A stretch of 50,686 nt of DNA from Planctomycetota bacterium. Its GTDB lineage: Bacteria > Planctomycetota > Phycisphaerae > WQYP01. Position numbers and translations under genes: made by a program. Each line of letters starts with the position of its first letter. Position 1 is the first letter of the stretch. This document shows, one piece after another, positions 44,093 to 50,686 of the stretch. The notes beneath the pieces are model-generated. The model saw only the letters and a list, made by a program, of their open reading frames with translations, searched no databases and was not told the DNA's origin. The stretch spans positions 1-50,686 of the forward strand of contig JAKAEB010000024.1 in NCBI GenBank assembly GCA_021818445.1, given 5' to 3'.

Positions 44093-45099
44093 CCCGGCAA
44101 TTGCTGGAGCGCGGCGATCGTTTTGATCTGTATCATGCGATTCGCCTGCTGAATTGCAGCCTTTCGGGTGAAGCACCCGTGGGGCAGGCGCGCTTGCCGT
44201 CGCAGGAATCGTACCGGTTTGTGCAGCATGTATCGCTGTCGTTTCCCCGTTCCTCGATTGAGCAGGTTTCTCAGCGGGTCGATGGCAAATTGCGGATAGC
44301 AACGAGCGGTTTTGGTCTGCTGGGTCCCAATGGGCCGATGCCACTGCAGTTGACGGAATATGTACTGGATCGCAGTCGGCACTTTCGCGACCGTACGCAT
44401 GAGGAATTTCTCAATCTGCTGCACCACCGATTGATGACGCTTTTTTACCGCGCCTGGGCCATCAATCAGCAATTTATCAGTTCCGACTCAGCCGCCCGCA
44501 GCGTCGAAACAGAACTGGTCAACCGCGACCGATTCGGACTTTATGTCGGCAGCCTCATCGGCCTGGGGTTGCCGGAATTCAATAACCGCGACCGGATCGA
44601 CGACCATGGCAAATTGTTTAATGCCGGTTGGATGACCGATTCCAACCGTTCACCGGGGGGATTGGAAAAGTTGCTGGCCCATTATTTTGCCATCCCCGTA
44701 AAGGTGGTGGAATTTGTCACGCGTTGGATGGCGGTGGAGGCCAACTTTATCACGCGGCTGGGGGCGAGCCGATCCACCGGTCTGCTGGGCCGAAATGTCA
44801 TGCTGGGGAGCCGCTTCCGGGAATGCCAAAGCACATTCAAAATTCGTCTGGGGCCAATGAAATTGGCAGTTTACGAACATATGCTGCCCGGCCGGAGCGG
44901 CTTTGCCCGACTGCGTGACTGGATCCGGCTCTACGCCGGCCTGCATTTGGACTGGCAGGTGCAATATGTTCTTTTGGCACCCGAGACGCCCGCGACGCGG
45001 CTCGGGCAATCGGGGGCGTTGGGACAGACCACATGGCTGTGGACCAGGCCTATGGAGACCGATCCCGATCAATACACGTACACGCATGAAGGCGTGTAA
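44053..45099 (+). CDS. tssG: T6SS baseplate protein TssG
   Basis: TssG (ImpH) pairs with TssF in the baseplate wedge. The 348-residue protein contains GDRFDLYHAIRLLNCS in the N-terminal part, FGLLGPNGPMPLQLTEYVLD in the middle, and HHRLMTLFYRAWAINQQF, all diagnostic. The C-terminal segment GRSGFARLRDWIRLYAGLHL is likewise typical. Its ATG at 44053 lies inside tssF with a 40-base overlap, indicating strong translational coupling. Length is normal. Confidence 0.95.
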   Translation: MANTTGPTPANPIARQLLERGDRFDLYHAIRLLNCSLSGEAPVGQARLPSQESYRFVQHVSLSFPRSSIEQVSQRVDGKLRIATSGFGLLGPNGPMPLQLTEYVLDRSRHFRDRTHEEFLNLLHHRLMTLFYRAWAINQQFISSDSAARSVETELVNRDRFGLYVGSLIGLGLPEFNNRDRIDDHGKLFNAGWMTDSNRSPGGLEKLLAHYFAIPVKVVEFVTRWMAVEANFITRLGASRSTGLLGRNVMLGSRFRECQSTFKIRLGPMKLAVYEHMLPGRSGFARLRDWIRLYAGLHLDWQVQYVLLAPETPATRLGQSGALGQTTWLWTRPMETDPDQYTYTHEGV

Positions 45100-45132
45100 A
45101 ATACATGGTGGGCGATATAAAAGGATGCATGA

Positions 45133-47910
45133 ATGGCTGACATTTCGCGGGCAAACCTGTTCAGCAAATTAAATTCCGTGGCGTATCAGGCGATGCAGAG
45201 CGCGGCGACACTGTGCAAGATGCGCGGCAATCCGTATGTGGAACTGGCGCACTGGATCAATCAATTATTACAAAGCGAAGACACCGATTTGCATCGCATT
45301 GTCCGTGCCTTTGATATCAATCCATCGCGGCTGGCCGCGGATCTGACCGCCTTTCTGGATAAACTTCCCCGTGGTGCCACGTCGATTACGGATATTTCAT
45401 CACGAATTGATTCAGCATTGCGGGAGGCGTGGGTATATGCATCGCTGGCCTTTGAATCGAAGCAGATACGATCAGGCCACGTCGTGATCGCGCTGCTTAA
45501 GGAAAGCGATTTGAAGAATTCGCTGCCGTCGATCTCGGCTGAATTTAATAAAGTCAAGGTGGACAGACTTTCGGACGAGTTTGCGGCGATTGTCGGCGGA
45601 TCTGCCGAGGACCGACTTGCGGCTGCCGATGCCGCGGGTGCCCAAGGTGTGGCCGGAGAGTCGGGCGGCGCTTTGGCACCGGCAGCGATGGGACGGCAGG
45701 AGGCGCTGGCGAAATTTGCGGTTGATCTCACGGCCCGCGCCAAGTCGGGTGAACTGGACCCGATCGTCGGGCGCGATGAGGAAATTCGGCAGGTGATAGA
45801 TATTCTCATGCGCCGCCGACAGAACAATCCCATCCTTACCGGCGAGGCAGGGGTAGGCAAAACGGCGGTGGTTGAGGGGTTTGCCCAGCGCGTCGCCGCC
45901 GGCGAGGTACCGCCGTCACTCAAGGATGTATCGGTTCGCACTCTGGATATCGGCCTGCTGCAGGCAGGTGCCAGCATGAAAGGGGAATTTGAACAGCGTT
46001 TGCGGCAGGTGATTGAAGAGGTGCAGGCGTCGCCCAAGCCGATCATTTTGTTTATTGATGAGGCGCACACCCTTATCGGTGCCGGTGGGGCCGCCGGAAC
46101 CGGCGATGCCGCTAATTTGCTCAAACCGGCGCTGGCGCGCGGTACGCTGCGCACCATTGCCGCAACCACATGGGATGAATATAAAAAACATATTGAAAAG
46201 GACCCCGCCCTCACCCGCCGATTTCAGGTGGTGAAGGTGGAAGAACCTTCCGAACCCAAGGCGATTCTTATGCTGCGGGGCTTGGTTTCACCTCTGGAGA
46301 AGCACCACCGAGTGCAAATCCTTGATGAAGCCATCGACGCCGCAGTGAGACTTTCCCATCGCTATATTCCATCCCGGCAACTGCCCGATAAGGCCGTAAG
46401 CCTGATCGATACAGCCGCCGCCCGCGTGGCGGTAAGCCAGCACGCCGTCCCGGCCGAATTGGAAGATACGCGGCGGTCGGTTGAGGCACTGGAAGGGGAA
46501 CTGGCCATCCTGAAACGTGAAACGGACATGGGGGTGGATCATGCTGCTCGCACGGCAGAAGTTGCCCATAAGCTGGAATTGCAGCGTCAATCGCTGGCGG
46601 TGCTTGATGATCGGTGGAAACAGGAACGAGAATTGGTCAATCAGATTTTAGACCTGCGGCACAAATTGCGCTCGGCCGGTGAAAAGCTCGATCCGGCGAC
46701 GGCGCCCGACGCGGTCAATGCAAAAGTACCACGTGAAAAGGCCTCAACTGGTCCGAATGCCAAAACGGACAAAGCCACCCCAGCGTCCACCGATGAGGTA
46801 CCCGTTTCTGCCGAGGAACGGGCGCGTTGGCTGTCGGAACTCAAGACATTAACCGCGCAGCTTACCGAAAGGCAGGGGGAGGCTCCGCTGATATTTCCCA
46901 CGGTGGATCAACAGGCGGTGGCGTCGGTGGTGGCAGATTGGACGGGCATACCAGTGGGCCGCATGGTAAAAGATGAAATTCAGCAGGTGCTGGGGCTTGC
47001 GGACATTCTGGAGCGACGCGTCATTGGCCAGCGGCCGGCGCTGGAACAGATTGCCCGCCGGATACAGGCATCCCGCGCGCGGCTGGATAACCCCAATCGC
47101 CCGATTGGCGTGTTTATGCTGGCCGGGCCATCCGGTGTGGGCAAAACCGAAACCGCCATGGCACTGGCCGAAACACTTTACGGTGGCGAACACAATCTGA
47201 TAACGATCAACATGAGCGAATTTCAGGAGGCCCACACGGTAAGCACGCTCAAAGGGTCTCCGCCCGGCTACGTCGGTTACGGCGAGGGAGGCGTACTGAC
47301 TGAAGCGGTCCGGCGGCGGCCCTATTCGGTGGTATTGCTGGACGAGGTGGAAAAGGCCCACCGCGATGTGCACGAGATATTTTTTCAGGTGTTTGATAAG
47401 GGGTGGATGGAAGATGGCGAGGGCCGCCTTATCGATTTCAAAAACACCATTATTATTTTAACCACCAACGCCGCGCAGGATACGGTAATTAATATGTGCA
47501 AAGATCCATCGCTGATGCCGGATCATGAATCGCTGGAAAAGGCGCTGCGCGGGCCGCTGATAAAGGTGTTTCCCGATGCCCTGCTCAACCGTCTGCTGGT
47601 GGTGCCGTACTATCCGATTACCGCCAAGGTGCTGCGCGACATCATTCATCTGCAGTTGTCGCGGGTGAAGCGCCGCATTCATGATGTGCACAAGGTGGAG
47701 GTGATTTATCAGGATGCGGTGCCGGACCTTATTGCCCGCCGCTGCACGGAACTTGAACGCGGTGCACGCATGATCGACGCCCTGATTACCAATCAGATGC
47801 TGCCGGACATTGGCCGGGAAATGCTTGGCCGCATGATGCGTCAGGAGCCGATTAAAACGATCAGAGTTAATGTAAAAGATGAGGCGTTTGAGTATGACTT
47901 TTCCAACTGA
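45133..47910 (+). CDS. tssH: T6SS sheath-recycling ATPase TssH (ClpV)
   Basis: TssH is a hexameric AAA+ unfoldase that disassembles the contracted TssBC sheath so it can be reused. The 925-residue protein has a ClpN domain (residues 1-155), first ATPase domain with Walker A GEAGVGKT at 237-244 and Walker B LFIDEAHTLIGAGGA, a middle coiled segment (about 440-610) and second ATPase domain with GPSGVGKTETAMAL near 664. A Lys/Ala/Pro-rich, low-complexity insert around residues 520-560 in the middle region is not normal for ClpV and may be a flexible linker. ATG 45133 lies 33 bases after tssG. Confidence 0.96.
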   Translation: MADISRANLFSKLNSVAYQAMQSAATLCKMRGNPYVELAHWINQLLQSEDTDLHRIVRAFDINPSRLAADLTAFLDKLPRGATSITDISSRIDSALREAWVYASLAFESKQIRSGHVVIALLKESDLKNSLPSISAEFNKVKVDRLSDEFAAIVGGSAEDRLAAADAAGAQGVAGESGGALAPAAMGRQEALAKFAVDLTARAKSGELDPIVGRDEEIRQVIDILMRRRQNNPILTGEAGVGKTAVVEGFAQRVAAGEVPPSLKDVSVRTLDIGLLQAGASMKGEFEQRLRQVIEEVQASPKPIILFIDEAHTLIGAGGAAGTGDAANLLKPALARGTLRTIAATTWDEYKKHIEKDPALTRRFQVVKVEEPSEPKAILMLRGLVSPLEKHHRVQILDEAIDAAVRLSHRYIPSRQLPDKAVSLIDTAAARVAVSQHAVPAELEDTRRSVEALEGELAILKRETDMGVDHAARTAEVAHKLELQRQSLAVLDDRWKQERELVNQILDLRHKLRSAGEKLDPATAPDAVNAKVPREKASTGPNAKTDKATPASTDEVPVSAEERARWLSELKTLTAQLTERQGEAPLIFPTVDQQAVASVVADWTGIPVGRMVKDEIQQVLGLADILERRVIGQRPALEQIARRIQASRARLDNPNRPIGVFMLAGPSGVGKTETAMALAETLYGGEHNLITINMSEFQEAHTVSTLKGSPPGYVGYGEGGVLTEAVRRRPYSVVLLDEVEKAHRDVHEIFFQVFDKGWMEDGEGRLIDFKNTIIILTTNAAQDTVINMCKDPSLMPDHESLEKALRGPLIKVFPDALLNRLLVVPYYPITAKVLRDIIHLQLSRVKRRIHDVHKVEVIYQDAVPDLIARRCTELERGARMIDALITNQMLPDIGREMLGRMMRQEPIKTIRVNVKDEAFEYDFSN

Positions 47911-47963
47911 AGGCGCTGGCATCGGCGGCTTGATGACGCCTGATCGGGAAGGAGCATCGCCCC

Positions 47964-50048
47964 ATGAGTTATGACCAGAACCGTTGGCCGCTGGCCTTGG
48001 ACACAAGCCTGGGTGCTAATGCCTGGGCGGTGCAGTCAATTCGCGGTTCCGAAGCGATATCCGACATGTTTGTTTACCAGGTGGACGCGGTGCTTATGGT
48101 GGCAAGCCAGAACGTATCGGCCGCTTTGCTGGGCAAGTCTGTCACGCTGCGCATCGGTCCGCCCCCCAAGTCAGGTGATGACGCCCCACCGGCACTGCGC
48201 AACGGCGTGGTGGTTAATTGCACCCGCGTCACGGATGCGGGCAAAACCAACTTATTTCGCCTTGTCATTATGCCGTGGACCTGGTTTTTAACCCGGGGCA
48301 CTAACTGCCGGATATTTCAATCTGCAACTGCGCCCGAGATCATCAAGACCACATTTTCAAGCCTGGGCTTTTCGGCGTTTAATCAGTCGCTGCAAAGCTC
48401 GTACGCCACACTGGATTATTGTGTGCAGTACCGCGAAACATATTTCAATTTTGTGTCCCGACTGATGGAATTCAACGGCATTTACTACTTTTTTACGCAC
48501 GCTAACGGCACCCACAATCTGCAAATGGTGGATACCAACAGTGCCTGCCCGGCGCTGGCGGGAAAACCGGACATTCCATTCGGGCAGTATGCCGATGGTC
48601 GGTTGGCGGGCATTCACCAATGGGATATGCGTCATGAAATTCAACCCGGGGTGTTTACCTATTCAGACTTCAACTATATGCAGCCGACGCAAAATCAGAC
48701 TGGTAAAGTAACCAATGCCAGCGGTGCCACACAGTCGAATCTGGAGATGTTTGACTTTCCCGGCGGCTTTCCTGATGCGTCGGTCGGCTCAAATATTGCC
48801 AGCATCCGCATGCAGGAAATGCAAAGTGGTTACGAGATTTACAGCGGGCTGACGGCGGATTGGAATGTCTTGGCGGGCAATTATTTCAATCTTACCGGGC
48901 ATCCGACAGCGGCCATGAATAAGAAATACCTGATCACGGCGGTGGATTTTGAGGCATCGCAAAGTGATCCCGCGGCCGGCGAACGGAAGACCGGCGGCAA
49001 GGGTGATGGCGACGGTACCATGAAATATGCCGCCCATATCAGCGCTATTGATTTCAAACAGCCCTACCGCCCCCGACGCAAAACCCCCAAGCCGATTATT
49101 TCCGGTCCGCAAACCGCGTTCGTGTCCGGACCGTCGGGCAATGAGATATACACGGACAGCCAAGGCCGGATTAAGGTGCAATTTCATTGGGACCGATATG
49201 GCCAGGCGGATCAAAATGCCTCCTGCTGGATTCGGGTCGCCCAGCTTTGGGCCGGCAAGGGTTGGGGCACGCTCTTTTTGCCGCGGATCGGACAGGAAGT
49301 GGTAGTTGAGTTTGTAGATGGCGACCCCGACAGGCCGCTGGTGACCGGCTGTGTGTACAATGCCGTCAACGCCCCGCCGTATGCGCTGCCGGACAAGGCG
49401 GTGGAATCAGGTATTAAGACCAGTTCCAGCACCGGGGGTGCCGGTGCCAATGAATTGAAATTTGACGATACCGCCGGCAGCGAAAATATTTTTCTTCATG
49501 CCCAATACGATATGCACCACCGGGTGAAGAATAACCATTACCTGACGATAGAGAAGGAAAATCATCTCGTCATAGGAAGTGCCAGCCATGTGCATCATAA
49601 AGATACGCTGCACCTGAAAACCGATGCCAACCATTTGGAGTCGATTGGTGGCGACCGGAATTTGAACGTCGAGGGCGATGAGAAGATCAAGGTGAGCGGG
49701 ATATCGAGTAAGCAGGTGGGTGGAAATGTTTCGCTGAAATTGGCCGCCGGCTGTTATCAGGAAGTTGCCGAGCAACTGTACATCAAGGCCGACACCATTA
49801 TTCTGGAGGCCGCGACCAATATTACCATTAAAGTTGGCGGCAGCAGTATCGCCATCGATTCCAGCGGTATTACCATTGCGTGCGACGCATTTGAGGTTGA
49901 CGGGCAGACTTCCGTCAAACTCACGGCCGGGTCGGCGGCTTTGTCGCTGGCCGACGCCGAGGGTAAATTAGCGGTTGGCGGTAGCGAGCTTGATCTGACC
50001 GATGCGAGCGCGAAACTCTCATCGTCGATGGTTTCACTTGGCTCGTGA
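47964..50048 (+). CDS. vgrG: T6SS spike protein VgrG (TssI)
   Basis: VgrG trimers form the spike tip that pierces target membranes and carries effectors. The 694-residue protein starts with the gp27-like part (residues 1-370; TRGTNCRIFQSATAPEIIKT, YCVQYRETYFNFVSRLMEF), passes to the gp5-like OB-fold (GRIKVQFHWDRYGQADQNAS, GWGTLFLPRIGQEVVVEFVD) and ends in a repetitive beta-helix (IGGDRNLNVEGDEKIKVSG and similar). There is no C-terminal effector extension, so cargo must bind separately. GGAAGGAG about ten bases before ATG 47964 supports the start. The next two genes are a small low-complexity protein and a PAAR-like tip protein. Confidence 0.96.
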   Translation: MSYDQNRWPLALDTSLGANAWAVQSIRGSEAISDMFVYQVDAVLMVASQNVSAALLGKSVTLRIGPPPKSGDDAPPALRNGVVVNCTRVTDAGKTNLFRLVIMPWTWFLTRGTNCRIFQSATAPEIIKTTFSSLGFSAFNQSLQSSYATLDYCVQYRETYFNFVSRLMEFNGIYYFFTHANGTHNLQMVDTNSACPALAGKPDIPFGQYADGRLAGIHQWDMRHEIQPGVFTYSDFNYMQPTQNQTGKVTNASGATQSNLEMFDFPGGFPDASVGSNIASIRMQEMQSGYEIYSGLTADWNVLAGNYFNLTGHPTAAMNKKYLITAVDFEASQSDPAAGERKTGGKGDGDGTMKYAAHISAIDFKQPYRPRRKTPKPIISGPQTAFVSGPSGNEIYTDSQGRIKVQFHWDRYGQADQNASCWIRVAQLWAGKGWGTLFLPRIGQEVVVEFVDGDPDRPLVTGCVYNAVNAPPYALPDKAVESGIKTSSSTGGAGANELKFDDTAGSENIFLHAQYDMHHRVKNNHYLTIEKENHLVIGSASHVHHKDTLHLKTDANHLESIGGDRNLNVEGDEKIKVSGISSKQVGGNVSLKLAAGCYQEVAEQLYIKADTIILEAATNITIKVGGSSIAIDSSGITIACDAFEVDGQTSVKLTAGSAALSLADAEGKLAVGGSELDLTDASAKLSSSMVSLGS

Positions 50049-50075
50049 CAATAGCCATCAAGGGAGACAACAACC

Positions 50076-50432
50076 ATGGCATCACCGCAATCAGGAACGG
50101 CTATCGCCCCCACCGATCCATCGCCACCCACATCGGCGACGGAATCCGCGGAGGCGACGCTGGGAAAAGTGACGAGTTATTCGCAATCTGCGGAAGAGAT
50201 GAAATCGTTGGATATGGGTGCCGGGGCCACCGATTCGGCCAGTAGTTCCAGCAGTTCAGCCGGGCCATCACAGACCGGGGTATACTCGGCCGGAGATTCG
50301 GGTGGCGGCAATGGCGGTGCGGGGGCGGGAAGCCCGGCCGGCGGCCCACCCGGTGGATCGCCCACCGGGGACACCGATGATGAAAACGATGATGATGATT
50401 CATCCGGTTTTTCCGGTGATTCCTATGCCTGA
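50076..50432 (+). CDS. Small low-complexity acidic protein between vgrG and the PAAR-like gene
   Basis: This 118-residue protein has no recognised domain. It is Ser/Thr/Ala-rich in the first half, Gly/Pro-rich in the middle, and ends with an acidic tail including DTDDENDDDDSSGFSG. The composition predicts an extended, disordered chain without a signal peptide. AGGGAG ten bases upstream of ATG 50076 supports real translation, and its place directly between vgrG and the DUF4280 gene suggests an adaptor, a linker or a chaperone that connects cargo to the spike. It could also be a small effector, but nothing catalytic is visible. Confidence in its being a gene is moderate. Confidence 0.65.
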   Translation: MASPQSGTAIAPTDPSPPTSATESAEATLGKVTSYSQSAEEMKSLDMGAGATDSASSSSSSAGPSQTGVYSAGDSGGGNGGAGAGSPAGGPPGGSPTGDTDDENDDDDSSGFSGDSYA

Positions 50433-50479
50433 CGGCGTAGCACATTCGCCTTGGCAAATTACGGAAAGGAGCGGCAATC

Positions 50480-50686
50480 ATGCCACCACTGGTTGTATCG
50501 GGCGCGATGATGACTTGCAGCTTCGGCGTTGCGCCATCCACCCTTAATGCCACATCGGCACCTACCGTTACGGCTGGTGCCCCGGCTGCGACGATTATGG
50601 ACCATGTCCCCATGGAAAATATTCCGCCGTTCGGGATGTGCACCACACAATCCAATCCCGCGGTGGCGGCGGCGACGGCGGCGGCT
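50480..50686 (+). CDS. DUF4280 PAAR-like spike-tip protein (partial)
   Basis: The first 69 residues are in the window and the frame stays open at the end. The opening PPLVVSGAMMTCSFGVAPS followed by the TIMDHVPMENIPPFGMCTT block matches DUF4280, a PAAR-like family that caps VgrG and often carries or recruits effectors. Conserved Cys residues in MTCSFG and GMCTT are present. A GGAG-containing site is about eight to ten bases before ATG 50480. The rest, including any attached toxin domain, lies beyond the window. Confidence 0.88.
   Translation, partial: MPPLVVSGAMMTCSFGVAPSTLNATSAPTVTAGAPAATIMDHVPMENIPPFGMCTTQSNPAVAAATAAA

Noticed and set aside
1..50686. tRNA, rRNA, CRISPR arrays, insertion sequences
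   Set aside because: I looked for tRNA T-arm patterns, regularly spaced repeats and transposase motifs on both strands and found none.

Overview
The window looks like chromosome of a Planctomycetota bacterium, most plausibly class Phycisphaerae or a relative. This is inferred from the combination of three typical and one divergent PEP-CTERM-anchored exported proteins, H-X9-DG type pseudopilin-like proteins, an ECF sigma factor overlapping a FecR-like membrane anti-sigma gene, a XylR-type AraC regulator, many Tat-exported glycoside hydrolases and Gram-negative envelope genes. No rRNA, tRNA, CRISPR array, transposase or phage gene was recognised, so placement rests on protein families only.

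Region 1 (1-9.9 kb) is mixed envelope and metabolic housekeeping. It starts with an OprB-like porin whose 5' end looks damaged, followed by an LPS heptosyltransferase and a family 4 glycosyltransferase overlapping by 4 bases, then plsY. Convergent to these are a two-gene rnfC-rnfD-like operon, a truncated-haemoglobin lipoprotein, an aldo/keto reductase and a PEP-CTERM protein. A 139-base nested inverted repeat lies between the reductase and globin genes.

Region 2 (10.7-29.9 kb) is a polysaccharide locus best explained by xyloglucan or related hemicellulose breakdown: a XylR-like regulator, a PEP-CTERM protein, a GH74 xyloglucanase, a GH31 alpha-xylosidase-type enzyme, a RbsD/FucU-like lipoprotein, two DUF2961/GH172 proteins and a GH116 enzyme carrying an inserted beta-sandwich domain. 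Inside it sit an ECF sigma factor, its probable anti-sigma partner and three secreted pseudopilin-like proteins. A 41-base motif (36 of 41 identical) occurs about 220 bases before the start codon of both the PEP-CTERM gene at 12283 and the pseudopilin gene at 20241, suggesting shared control of surface proteins. No SusC/SusD pair or sugar transporter is present.

Region 3 (30-35.2 kb) holds two more PEP-CTERM proteins (one resembling a C39-fold cysteine peptidase), a LuxR-type regulator and an APH-family kinase.

Region 4 (35.3 kb to the end) is a type VI secretion operon, all on the + strand: tssA, an unrecognised 477-residue protein, tssB, tssC, hcp, tagJ, tssE, tssF, tssG, tssH/clpV, vgrG, a small low-complexity acidic protein and a DUF4280 PAAR-like protein cut by the window end. 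Sheath, tube, baseplate and spike parts are here; the membrane complex (TssJ, L, M) and TssK are not. The 477-residue protein and the small protein between vgrG and the PAAR-like gene are the best candidates for undescribed secretion-linked functions.
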